DNA of 64,000 nucleotides from Flavobacterium resistens (GTDB lineage: Bacteria > Bacteroidota > Bacteroidia > Flavobacteriales > Flavobacteriaceae). This document shows positions 48,571 to 56,757 of this stretch, piece by piece (position 1 is the first letter of the stretch; the number at the start of each line of letters is the position of its first letter). Location of the stretch: NCBI RefSeq assembly GCF_900182645.1, contig NZ_FXTA01000005.1, positions 310,001-374,000 of the forward strand. The letters are read 5' to 3'. The notes beneath the pieces are model-generated. The model saw nothing but the letters and a program-made list of their open reading frames with translations, was not told the origin of the DNA and searched no databases. Both the position numbers and the translations under genes were made by a program.

Positions 48571-50022
48571 ATGAAGATGAAAAAAATCATAGCAATATTA
48601 GCAATAGGTCTGTCGATGACAGCTTGTGTTAATGAAGATGCAAACACCGATCCAAATAGTGCCTATAGCACTGTACCAGGATCATTGATTACTTACGCCC
48701 AAAAAGAATTAAGCGACTATGTTAATACTCCAAGCGTAAACGAGAACAACTTTAGATTGACAATGCAATACTGGCAAGAAACAACTTACGTAAACGAAAG
48801 TAACTACGACTTTACAAACCGTAACGTTTCTAACCAAATTTACTCAGATAACTACGTAAACGTATTGAACAATCTTGGTAAAGCTAAAACGATTATTAAT
48901 GCTTATGCACCAACTGCAGATGAACTAGCAGCTTGGCCAGCAAACAAAAAGACTCAATTAGCTATTATTGATATCATGCAAGTTTACACATATCAGCTTT
49001 TAGTAGATACGTTTGGTAATATTCCTTACACTCAAGCTGCAAACCTTGCTCAATATCCATTACCTGCTTATGATGATGGAGCGACTATTTATGCTGATTT
49101 AATTACAAGAATCAATGCTGACATTACTGCCTTAAGCAGTGGTACAGCTAATAGCTTCCCAACTTTCTCTAGTGGAGATAAGATTTATGGAGGTGATCCT
49201 GTAGCTTGGCGTACTTTTGCAAACTCTTTAAAATTAAAACTTGCAATCGGAATCGCAGATTCAAATCCAACTTTAGCACAAACTAATGCACTTGCTGCTA
49301 TTGCTGCTGGAGTAATAACATCTCCTGCTGGAAATGGACATTTCCCATACCAAGAGGCTTCACCAAACTACAATCCTTTGTATGAAAACTTAGAAGCTAG
49401 TGGTAGAGAAGATTTCGTTGGTGGAAAAACTTTAGTTGATTACATGAATGCATCTAACGACCCAAGAAGACCTGGTTACTTCACAACAAAAGGCGGTCAA
49501 TATATTGGTCTTCCAATTGGTGAAGGTGGTGAATTTGCAGATTATTCTCATGCTGGAGACTATGCATACACTCCAGATACTCCTGGAAACATCTTGACTT
49601 CTACAGAAGTTGCTTTTTATGTTGCTGAAGCAAATGCACGTTGGAATACAGCTGCAGCACCAGCAGCTTATACTGCAGCGGTTACTGCTTCAATCTTAGA
49701 ATGGGGTGGTTCAGCAGCAGATGCTACAGCTTACCTTGCAACAAAACCATACGATGCTGTTAATTGGAAAAAATCAATTGGAGAGCAAGCTTGGGTAGCG
49801 ATGTATAATCAAGCTTTAACTGGTTGGAATTTCTGGAGAAGATTAGATTTCCCTGTATTATTAGCTCCTCCTACAGCGATCAACAATGCTGGTGGAAAAG
49901 TTCCTGTAAGAATGGCTTACCCAGTTCTTGAGCAACAAACAAATAGCACAAACTGGAAAGCTGCTTCTACAGCAATCGGTGGAGATTTGTTAACTACAAA
50001 ACTTTTCTGGGATAAATTCTAA
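48571..50022 (+). CDS. SusD/RagB-family surface lipoprotein (SusD-like_2)
   Basis: 483 aa. A lipoprotein signal peptide has its lipobox near MTAC (Cys about residue 19), followed by VNEDANTDPNSA, which resembles the D-P-N start of SusD-like_2 proteins. TPR-like helices follow (IMQVYTYQLLVDTFGNIPYT near 133-152; AWRTFANSLKLKLA near 212-225). It is shorter than classical SusD. It caps the SusC barrel encoded 5 nt upstream. The pair ends at a strong terminator. Confidence 0.92.
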   Translation: MKMKKIIAILAIGLSMTACVNEDANTDPNSAYSTVPGSLITYAQKELSDYVNTPSVNENNFRLTMQYWQETTYVNESNYDFTNRNVSNQIYSDNYVNVLNNLGKAKTIINAYAPTADELAAWPANKKTQLAIIDIMQVYTYQLLVDTFGNIPYTQAANLAQYPLPAYDDGATIYADLITRINADITALSSGTANSFPTFSSGDKIYGGDPVAWRTFANSLKLKLAIGIADSNPTLAQTNALAAIAAGVITSPAGNGHFPYQEASPNYNPLYENLEASGREDFVGGKTLVDYMNASNDPRRPGYFTTKGGQYIGLPIGEGGEFADYSHAGDYAYTPDTPGNILTSTEVAFYVAEANARWNTAAAPAAYTAAVTASILEWGGSAADATAYLATKPYDAVNWKKSIGEQAWVAMYNQALTGWNFWRRLDFPVLLAPPTAINNAGGKVPVRMAYPVLEQQTNSTNWKAASTAIGGDLLTTKLFWDKF

Positions 50023-50045
50023 TTTTAGACCGAAAACATAATACT

Positions 50046-50080
50046 AAAACCACTCTGTTCATTCAGAGTGGTTTTTTTTT
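50046..50080 (+). terminator. Intrinsic terminator of the susCD pair
   Basis: Perfect 12-bp stem AAAACCACTCTG (50046-50057) and CAGAGTGGTTTT (50064-50075), 6-nt loop, followed by a T-run on the plus strand. Confidence 0.88.
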
Positions 50081-50096
50081 ATATAAACAATATAAC

Positions 50097-50104
50097 TATA
50101 TTTG
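50097..50104 (+). promoter_or_regulatory. Predicted -7 box of rlmB
   Basis: TATATTTG only 4 nt before the rlmB ATG, so the transcript would have a very short or no leader. The -33 region overlaps the T-run of the susCD terminator. Confidence 0.45.
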
Positions 50105-50108
50105 CATC

Positions 50109-50843
50109 ATGGAAAAAGAACATCAAATATTTGGAATTAGAGCCATTATAGAAGCAATTCAGGCAGGAAAAGAAGTTGACAAAGTATTTATACAAAAAGA
50201 AATTTCTGGAGAATTAATGAAAGATTTAATGAAAGTGATGAAACGCGCTAACATTAATTTCTCTTATGTGCCGGTTGAAAAATTAAATCGTCTTACTCCA
50301 AATAACCACCAAGGTGCTGTTGCAACAATATCACCTATTGGATTTATTGAATTAGAGCATTTAGTTGAATCAACTATTGAATCTGGTTCAAAACCATTAT
50401 TTTTAATTCTAGATCAAATTTCTGATGCAAGAAATTTTGGTGCAATTATCAGAACTGCAGAATGTACCGGAGTAAATGGTATCATTATTCAAAAAGCTGG
50501 TTCAGCACCTGTAAATGGAGATACAGTGAAAACTTCTGCTGGAGCTGTTTTTAATGTTCCAATCTGTAAAGTTGAACATATTAAAGATGCCATTTTTTAT
50601 TTACAAGGATCAGGAATCAAAACTGTTGCTGCAACTGAAAAAACAGATCAAAACATTTACGATGTAACGCTAAACGAGCCCGTAGCAATTATTATGGGTT
50701 CTGAAGACAGAGGAATCAATCCTTCGGTGCTTAAAATTGTAGATGAAAAAGCTAAACTACCAATGTTTGGTTCTATAGGGTCACTTAATGTTTCTGTGGC
50801 TTGTGGTGCGTTTTTATACGAAGCTGTTCGCCAAAGAAGCTAA
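50109..50843 (+). CDS. rlmB: 23S rRNA (guanosine-2'-O-)-methyltransferase RlmB (SpoU family)
   Basis: 244 aa. It has an N-terminal substrate-binding domain (HQIFGIRAIIEAIQAGKEVD near residues 5-24) and a SPOUT knot domain with LDQISDARNFGAIIRTAECT near 99-118, IMGSEDRGINPSVL near 196-209 and GSLNVSVACGAFLYE near 224-238. RlmB methylates G2251 of 23S rRNA in E. coli. A related TrmH-family target is possible. Confidence 0.88.
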   Translation: MEKEHQIFGIRAIIEAIQAGKEVDKVFIQKEISGELMKDLMKVMKRANINFSYVPVEKLNRLTPNNHQGAVATISPIGFIELEHLVESTIESGSKPLFLILDQISDARNFGAIIRTAECTGVNGIIIQKAGSAPVNGDTVKTSAGAVFNVPICKVEHIKDAIFYLQGSGIKTVAATEKTDQNIYDVTLNEPVAIIMGSEDRGINPSVLKIVDEKAKLPMFGSIGSLNVSVACGAFLYEAVRQRS

Positions 50844-50887
50844 AGAGCAATATTGAGGATTAAGTGGACTCATAAATTACCTAATGA

Positions 50888-51688
50888 ATGTCTTCAAAAA
50901 ATACTCATAACATATTTAAAAAAATCAGTTTAATACTTGTAATTTTTTCAATTACAAGTATTATTCATGGACAGACTACCACATACAATCAATTCTGGAA
51001 CGAGATTCAGCTTAATAGAACCATAAATAAAAAATGGTCTGCAGAATTAGATATTGCCGCAACTTACAGCAGTACAGAATCTTCCTCAAATATATTTGAG
51101 CAAAATATTCAGAGATCGCTTCGCGGTTGGGGGCACTATTATTTAACTCCAAGATGGAAACTATCTGCATTTCTTGCGTATTACAACAACAAAGATATTC
51201 CCGAAATTGGGCAGTTTGAATCGCCTGAATGGAGATATGCATTACAGGGGATTTATTATTTTCATAAAACCGGCTATACTTTAAGTACTCGAATGAGACT
51301 AGAACTTAGACATATGAAAAACCAAGAAGACGATTACGAGAATGTACTTCGGTATCGTCAACAAATTAAATATATAAAACCTATCAATAGCAAAGTTCTT
51401 AGAGAAGGAGTCGTTTATGCAATCGCCTCAGACGAAATCTATTTTAAATCAGGAACAAAAGTAACCGGAGAAAGTTTTTTTGATCGAAATAGACTAAATA
51501 TTGGAGCTGGTTATTTATTTACAGATGACATACAAGTCGAATTAACATATGCTAATGAATATCTTCCTAGAAACAGCGGTAATCAAATTGTAAACGCCGC
51601 CTCATTGACCATGACATTCAACAATCTTTTTGAAAATTTAAATAAAAAGTTGTTGCATAAAAATAATCCCCAGACAAGCGACGAATAA
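50888..51688 (+). CDS. DUF2490 outer-membrane protein
   Basis: 266 aa. It has an N-terminal signal sequence (hydrophobic ~13-28, ending IHGQ), then a Tyr/Arg-rich beta-strand pattern with WNEIQLNRTINKKWSAELD, RSLRGWGHYYLTPRWKLSAF and LRLRQQIKY-like strands typical of DUF2490 barrel proteins. Its function is not known. It lies 44 nt after rlmB on the same strand and converges with the next gene. Confidence 0.75.
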   Translation: MSSKNTHNIFKKISLILVIFSITSIIHGQTTTYNQFWNEIQLNRTINKKWSAELDIAATYSSTESSSNIFEQNIQRSLRGWGHYYLTPRWKLSAFLAYYNNKDIPEIGQFESPEWRYALQGIYYFHKTGYTLSTRMRLELRHMKNQEDDYENVLRYRQQIKYIKPINSKVLREGVVYAIASDEIYFKSGTKVTGESFFDRNRLNIGAGYLFTDDIQVELTYANEYLPRNSGNQIVNAASLTMTFNNLFENLNKKLLHKNNPQTSDE

Positions 51689-51691
51689 ACC

Positions 51692-52198
51692 TCACTTTTC
51701 TTCTTCTTTCAAAAAACAAGCAAGTTGTCTTATGATAGCACGTTTATGCAACTTAAAATTATAGTCTCTTACAAATTCAGTCCCTTCCATTTTAATTTCA
51801 GCAACTAAAGCTTCAAATTTAGAAAACGAGTCGAGATCTTTATCGTCAATTAAATACAAAACCTGCATTATTGAATCATTTTTAATATACTGTGTATCAT
51901 AATGTGCCAACTTATATGTTTTGTTATCTGCCAAGTGCATAATTAAATCATCTTTAATTTTCTTACCTTCTTTTTTTGGAGGAAACGGAGTTGGCTGTAG
52001 TGCTATAAAATAATGTTCTTTATCGGTTACGATATTAATTTTTAGCGATTTTGATGTGGTCGTGTAAAAAACTTCGGGGTCAAAATAATAGACCATTGAT
52101 CCATCAGCCAATATTCTATTTTTAATATCGCATTGTGCGGTTGCCTTATTATTTACTAAAAAGAACAAAACAAAAAATACAAATCCTATCTTCTTCAT
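51692..52198 (-). CDS. Uncharacterised secreted protein
   Basis: 168 aa. The signal peptide (residues ~1-21) ends KATAQ. The mature part has no domain I recognise; it shows DGSMVYYFDPEVFYTT and a Pro/Lys stretch TPFPPKKEGKKIKDD, and is otherwise mixed alpha/beta. It is probably periplasmic or surface-located. It converges with the DUF2490 gene with 3 nt between stops and lies 67 nt downstream of the rhomboid gene. Confidence 0.7.
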   Translation of the reverse strand: MKKIGFVFFVLFFLVNNKATAQCDIKNRILADGSMVYYFDPEVFYTTTSKSLKINIVTDKEHYFIALQPTPFPPKKEGKKIKDDLIMHLADNKTYKLAHYDTQYIKNDSIMQVLYLIDDKDLDSFSKFEALVAEIKMEGTEFVRDYNFKLHKRAIIRQLACFLKEEEK

Positions 52199-52265
52199 AA
52201 CAAGTAAAATAAATTAGAATATCTCACACAAAAATAACCTTTTTAAGTCAGAATAGAATTGGTTA

Positions 52266-53030
52266 TTATTCTTTATTCTCTGATTCAGACTTTGTTACAA
52301 CATAATATACCGGAAAACTTGAAGTGAAATAGTTATTTTCTAAATCAGATTCTTCCTCGGGAATTTCAGTATTTACAAAATTTCCATTTTCATCGAAATG
52401 CTTCATAAAAGGATCATTCTCCGGATTAAAATCAGGACGTTGCCAATCGTAGACAATTGGTTTTGCATATTCTGGAGTTTTGTAAAATAACGACAAAACA
52501 CAACCTGTAATGAAACCGGCCAAATGTCCTTCCCAGGAAATGGTTTTATCTACGTCTGGAAAAACATACCAAATCATTCCGCCGTATAATAAAATTACTG
52601 AAAGTGAAAGTGCAACTAAACGATAATAACCAGTTTGAATACCTTTAAAGAAAATAAAACTCACCAAAACATAAATCAGTCCACTTGCGCCAATATGATA
52701 ATTTTCCCGACCAATAACCCATGTAATTAGACCTGAAAACAAAATTCCATAAGCAATAACCGGAATAGTTTGCTTTGGATAAAAAAATTGCAACGCAGCC
52801 AGCAAAACAAGCAACGGAATCGAATTATTATACAGATGTTCTAAATTTTCATGAATAAAAGGACTAAATAAAACACCTTGCAAACCCGAAAAATCCCTTG
52901 GATAAATTCCGTTTTGATAAAAATCAAAATCGAAACGAATCTGAAACCAATAAACTATCCATAAAAAAAGGACAAAAAATAAAGGAAGCCCAATTACAGC
53001 TGTTGAAAATTTAAAATCTTTATCATTCAT
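52266..53030 (-). CDS. Rhomboid-family intramembrane serine protease
   Basis: 254 aa with about six membrane helices in the first ~190 residues. The catalytic motifs are visible: HENLEHLYNNS near 60-70 (rhomboid HxxxxxxN), the nucleophile in HIGASGLIYVL near 112-122 (GxSG) and the catalytic His in WEGHLAGFITG near 167-177. A hydrophilic, acidic C-terminal tail of about 60 residues follows. It cleaves membrane proteins within the bilayer; the substrate is unknown. Confidence 0.87.
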   Translation of the reverse strand: MNDKDFKFSTAVIGLPLFFVLFLWIVYWFQIRFDFDFYQNGIYPRDFSGLQGVLFSPFIHENLEHLYNNSIPLLVLLAALQFFYPKQTIPVIAYGILFSGLITWVIGRENYHIGASGLIYVLVSFIFFKGIQTGYYRLVALSLSVILLYGGMIWYVFPDVDKTISWEGHLAGFITGCVLSLFYKTPEYAKPIVYDWQRPDFNPENDPFMKHFDENGNFVNTEIPEEESDLENNYFTSSFPVYYVVTKSESENKE

Positions 53031-53188
53031 ATTTTAAGAAATCAATTCAGTTATTGGCATCAAAAAACTGTCCAAATCTAATTTACTGATAATTTGTCAT
53101 ATTATAAAACATGTCTCAGATTGTAACAATCCTTTTCTGAATCATTTGTTTTAACTTTTAAGAGACAAAATCTAAAATTAAAAAATAG

Positions 53189-53196
53189 TAATTTTG
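53189..53196 (+). promoter_or_regulatory. Predicted -7 box of rarA
   Basis: TAATTTTG 4 nt before the rarA ATG, fitting TAnnTTTG and implying a nearly leaderless message. No clear -33 element is visible. Confidence 0.4.
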
Positions 53197-53200
53197 TAAA

Positions 53201-54478
53201 ATGGAAGCACCGTTAGCCGAGCGTATTCGCCCACAGAAATTAGAAGATTATGTAAGTCAAAGTCATTTGGTTGGCCCGAATGGATCTTTGACACAACAGA
53301 TTTCAAAAGGAATTATTCCGTCTTTAATTTTTTGGGGACCTCCTGGCACAGGAAAAACTACTTTGGCACAAATTATTGCACAAGAATCAAAACGTCCATT
53401 TTATATATTAAGCGCTATCAATTCGGGTGTAAAAGATATTCGGGATGTTATTGATAAAGCAAAACAAAGCGGTGGTTTATTTACTGCCAAAAATCCCATT
53501 TTATTTATTGATGAGATTCATCGTTTCAGCAAATCTCAACAAGATTCACTTTTGGCTGCAGTTGAAAAAGGATGGATTACACTAGTTGGTGCAACAACAG
53601 AAAACCCAAGTTTTGAAGTTATTCCGGCATTATTGTCGCGTTGTCAGGTTTATGTATTGAATGCCTTTACAAAAGAGGATCTAGAAGCCCTATTGCATCG
53701 TGCAATGAAAGTGGACAGTTATCTTGCTTCCAAAAAAATTATTTTAAAGGAAACAGAAGCTTTACTACGACTTTCTGGCGGTGATGGCAGAAAGTTGCTC
53801 AATATTTTTGAATTAGTTGTAAATGCTTCAGCAGGCGATGAAATCACAATAACAAATGACCGTGTTTTTGAACTCGTACAGCAAAATACTGTTTTATATG
53901 ACAAAACGGGCGAGCAGCATTATGATATTATTTCAGCATTTATAAAATCGATTCGCGGAAGTGATCCTAACGGAGCTGTATATTGGCTTGCCAGAATGAT
54001 TGAAGGCGGTGAAGATGTAAAATTCATTGCCCGAAGAATGCTTATTTTATCTAGCGAAGACATTGGAAATGCAAACCCAACGGCCTTTATTATGGCAAAT
54101 AATACTTTTCAGGCAGTAACAACTATTGGTTATCCTGAAAGTCGTATTATATTGAGCCAATGCGCCATCTATCTTGCAACTTCTCCAAAAAGCAACGCTT
54201 CATACATGGCAATTGGAAACGCGCAGCAATTAGTAAAACAAACCGGCGACTTACCAGTTCCTATTCACTTAAGAAATGCTCCAACAAAATTGATGAAAGA
54301 ATTAGGGTATGGCGATGATTACAAATATTCGCATGATTATGCCAATAATTTTGCAGAACAAGAATTCCTGCCTGATGCCGTAAAAGAAACGGTTCTTTAC
54401 AATCCTGGGAACAATTCTCGAGAGAATAGTAACCGCGAATTTTTAAAGAACCGTTGGAAAGATAAATATGGTTATTAA
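53201..54478 (+). CDS. rarA: Replication-associated recombination protein A (AAA+ ATPase)
   Basis: 425 aa. It starts PLAERIRPQKLEDYVSQSHL and has Walker A WGPPGTGKTTLAQ near residues 45-57, Walker B LFIDEIHRFSKSQQD near 100-114, sensor 1 GATTENPSFEV near 127-137, a SRCQVYVL segment and the MgsA C-terminal domain (GSDPNGAVYWLARMIEGGED near 257-276). RarA/MgsA acts at stalled replication forks. It is a single-gene unit. Confidence 0.95.
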   Translation: MEAPLAERIRPQKLEDYVSQSHLVGPNGSLTQQISKGIIPSLIFWGPPGTGKTTLAQIIAQESKRPFYILSAINSGVKDIRDVIDKAKQSGGLFTAKNPILFIDEIHRFSKSQQDSLLAAVEKGWITLVGATTENPSFEVIPALLSRCQVYVLNAFTKEDLEALLHRAMKVDSYLASKKIILKETEALLRLSGGDGRKLLNIFELVVNASAGDEITITNDRVFELVQQNTVLYDKTGEQHYDIISAFIKSIRGSDPNGAVYWLARMIEGGEDVKFIARRMLILSSEDIGNANPTAFIMANNTFQAVTTIGYPESRIILSQCAIYLATSPKSNASYMAIGNAQQLVKQTGDLPVPIHLRNAPTKLMKELGYGDDYKYSHDYANNFAEQEFLPDAVKETVLYNPGNNSRENSNREFLKNRWKDKYGY

Positions 54479-54493
54479 AACCCTATTTTATAT

Positions 54494-55252
54494 TTAGAAT
54501 TTCACTGAAACTTTTTCAGAAACTAATTTATCATTTTGATAATATTCAAAAAACCATTGATTGTCTTTTGCATTCAAAGTTCCCTGAACTCCATCTTTAA
54601 TAGCAATGAATGAATCTGGACGTGAAGTTTTCAATAATTTCATTACCACTTTTGGCGTTTTGTCGATCAACTGAAATCCATTTTCAGTTGGCTGTGCATA
54701 AAGTAAATTTGGATCTGCAACATCGGCAACTGGAGTTGAAATTGGCTGAGATGGTGTTACCGAAGCTGCAACCGCAACTGGAGCCGCAGTAATCATACCC
54801 GCTTTTCTACTAGGCGCAACAGTATTACCGCTATATTTATAATGAAGACCATTAATTGAAATAAAAGCCATATTTAAACTCTCTCTATACGCCGCTTCAT
54901 AATCTTTTTCTTTGCTTTTTCCAATTTCTGAAGTATAAACCACTGTACCATAGCAATCTTTCAGCTCAACAAAAAGTTTCGTAACCAAAAAGCCGTTATC
55001 TTTTTTTACATCCATGTATAAAAGCTGACAGCGATCATTAAGTTCTACTGGGAGTTCTTCATTTGCATAAAAAGCCTGAAAACCAGCTTTAGTTAAATTT
55101 CCTTTGCTTATTGTTGCCATTCTGTATTGATTCTCTGATTTCATAAAATCATATTTCAACGGCACAATAACCGCTTTGTAGTCATTTACAGATTGTGCAA
55201 ATCCGATAACTGAAATGAAAAATACAGCCAGCAAAAATTTAATTCTCATCAT
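54494..55252 (-). CDS. Uncharacterised secreted protein with Ala/Pro/Val-rich linker
   Basis: 252 aa. The signal peptide (residues ~1-20) ends GFAQ. An N-terminal alpha/beta part (~20-140) contains LVTKLFVELKDCYGTVVYTS. A low-complexity Ala/Val/Pro/Thr linker (~150-185) and a C-terminal part with ENGFQLIDKTPKVVMKLLKT and QWFFEYYQNDKLVSEKVSVKF-like strands follow. I recognise no domain. The ATG overlaps the yjjG stop (TAATG), so it is coupled to yjjG. It is probably periplasmic. Confidence 0.7.
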   Translation of the reverse strand: MMRIKFLLAVFFISVIGFAQSVNDYKAVIVPLKYDFMKSENQYRMATISKGNLTKAGFQAFYANEELPVELNDRCQLLYMDVKKDNGFLVTKLFVELKDCYGTVVYTSEIGKSKEKDYEAAYRESLNMAFISINGLHYKYSGNTVAPSRKAGMITAAPVAVAASVTPSQPISTPVADVADPNLLYAQPTENGFQLIDKTPKVVMKLLKTSRPDSFIAIKDGVQGTLNAKDNQWFFEYYQNDKLVSEKVSVKF

Positions 55253-55938
55253 TATAAATATTTTTTAAGTTCTAATAAATGGTTTACTTGTTTTATATTT
55301 TGTGCAACATCAATTTTTTTCTCATTAAAGAAAATCGCATCCAGACCAGCATTTAAAGCTCCGTTTACATCGGCATCTAAACAATCCCCAATCATAATAC
55401 TATTTTCTTTTGAAGCCTGAGCTAAATTAACAGCATAATCAAAGATAATACTATTTGGTTTTTTTACACCAGCTAATTCTGAATTTGTAATAGTATCAAA
55501 ATATCCTGAAAGTGATGCGTTATTGATTTTTTTGTCCTGAACTTTTGCAAAACCATTTGTTATAATGTGTAGTCTATATTTTGGTTTTAGGTATTCCAGT
55601 ACCTCAACAGCTCCATCAAAAAGATGATTATTATCGGTCAAAAATTCGATATAATCAGTAGCAATCTCATTTATATTTTCATCTGAAATTTCATAATTCA
55701 AAGCATCAAACGAAAACTTTAATCTGTTGTAACGCAATTCAACGTGTGTTATTTCATCATTTTGATATAACTTCCAGCAAGCCTGATTAATTGGAATATA
55801 TTTTTCAATAAAATCCTCAGTTTTGATTTCTGGAAATTTGCTTTTGAAAATACGATCAAAAGCCATTTCTGAATTTTTGTCAAAATCCCAAAGCGTGTGA
55901 TCTAAATCAAAAAAAACATCTGTAATATTGGTGTTCAT
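55252..55938 (-). CDS. yjjG: YjjG-family noncanonical pyrimidine nucleotidase (HAD superfamily)
   Basis: 228 aa. The HAD motifs are FFDLDHTLWDF near residues 9-19 (motif I with both Asp), ITNG near 126-129 (motif II), Lys in GVKKPNSIIF near 154-163 (motif III) and MIGDCLDADVNGA near 178-190 (motif IV). The YjjG subgroup dephosphorylates nucleoside 5'-monophosphates, including damaged pyrimidines. The gene lies 3 nt after radC and is coupled to the next secreted-protein gene. Confidence 0.87.
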   Translation of the reverse strand: MNTNITDVFFDLDHTLWDFDKNSEMAFDRIFKSKFPEIKTEDFIEKYIPINQACWKLYQNDEITHVELRYNRLKFSFDALNYEISDENINEIATDYIEFLTDNNHLFDGAVEVLEYLKPKYRLHIITNGFAKVQDKKINNASLSGYFDTITNSELAGVKKPNSIIFDYAVNLAQASKENSIMIGDCLDADVNGALNAGLDAIFFNEKKIDVAQNIKQVNHLLELKKYL

Positions 55939-55941
55939 AAT

Positions 55942-56631
55942 CTAAAAAATTCCTTCGTCTACAAAACTATAATATTTTGTTTCAGTAATAATCAAATGGT
56001 CCAAAACTTTAACATCTAAGCTTTCGCCCGCCAATTTAATCCGATTCGTAATGAGTTTGTCAGCCTCACTTGGCTGCGTATTTCCAGATGGATGATTATG
56101 ACACAAAATCAAGCTAGTAGCTCCATTTTCCAGCGCTAGTTTAAAAACCAGCCGAACATCTACAATAGTTCCTGTGATACCACCTTTACTCAGCTGCGAT
56201 TTCGAAATTACTTTATTAGAATTATTCAGAAAAAGTACCCAAAATTCTTCATGAGCCAATTCTCCTATAATGGGAAGCATTAATTCAAAAACCAATTTGC
56301 TTGAAGTAATTTTTATTAATTCTACTGCATCTTCAGCGCGTCGGCGGCGTCCAAGCTCCAATGCAGCAATAATCGCAATAGCTTTGGCCTCGCCTATTCC
56401 TTTAAAATTCATCAATTGAGAAATCGACATTTTTCCCAATGTATTTAGATTATCGGCACTAGCCAAAATCCTTTTGCTCAACTCCACTGCCGATTCATTT
56501 CGGCTGCCTGAACCTATCAAAATTGCAATTAATTCAGCATCGCTCAAAGCATTTTTTCCTTTCAGCATTAATTTCTCCCGAGGCCTGTCATCCTCTGACC
56601 AATTGGTAATTGGGAAATGAGATTTTTCCAT
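55942..56631 (-). CDS. radC: RadC-family protein (JAB/MPN domain)
   Basis: 229 aa. The N-terminal helix-hairpin-helix region has SISQLMNFKGIGEAKAIAII near residues 63-82. The JAB1/MPN domain has the metal motif LCHNHPSGNTQPSEAD near 176-191 and a conserved Glu further upstream. The historical link to DNA repair is weak; the biochemical role is unsettled. It starts MEKSHFPITNWSEDDRPREK, the typical RadC N-terminus. Confidence 0.9.
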   Translation of the reverse strand: MEKSHFPITNWSEDDRPREKLMLKGKNALSDAELIAILIGSGSRNESAVELSKRILASADNLNTLGKMSISQLMNFKGIGEAKAIAIIAALELGRRRRAEDAVELIKITSSKLVFELMLPIIGELAHEEFWVLFLNNSNKVISKSQLSKGGITGTIVDVRLVFKLALENGATSLILCHNHPSGNTQPSEADKLITNRIKLAGESLDVKVLDHLIITETKYYSFVDEGIF

Positions 56632-56700
56632 ATTAAAACAAATTTTTAAAAGCGAAGATATTTAAAAAGAAAGAAATATCTTTCATTTTTTACTTCAATC

Positions 56701-56732
56701 AAAAAAAAGTGCCAACTGAAAACAATTGGCAC
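56701..56732 (-). terminator. Intrinsic terminator of mpl
   Basis: Arms GTGCCAA (56709-56715) and TTGGCAC (56726-56732) with a 10-nt loop, followed on the minus strand by eight T. Confidence 0.7.
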
Positions 56733-56757
56733 ATTATCTAATTTTCTAATTGATTAA

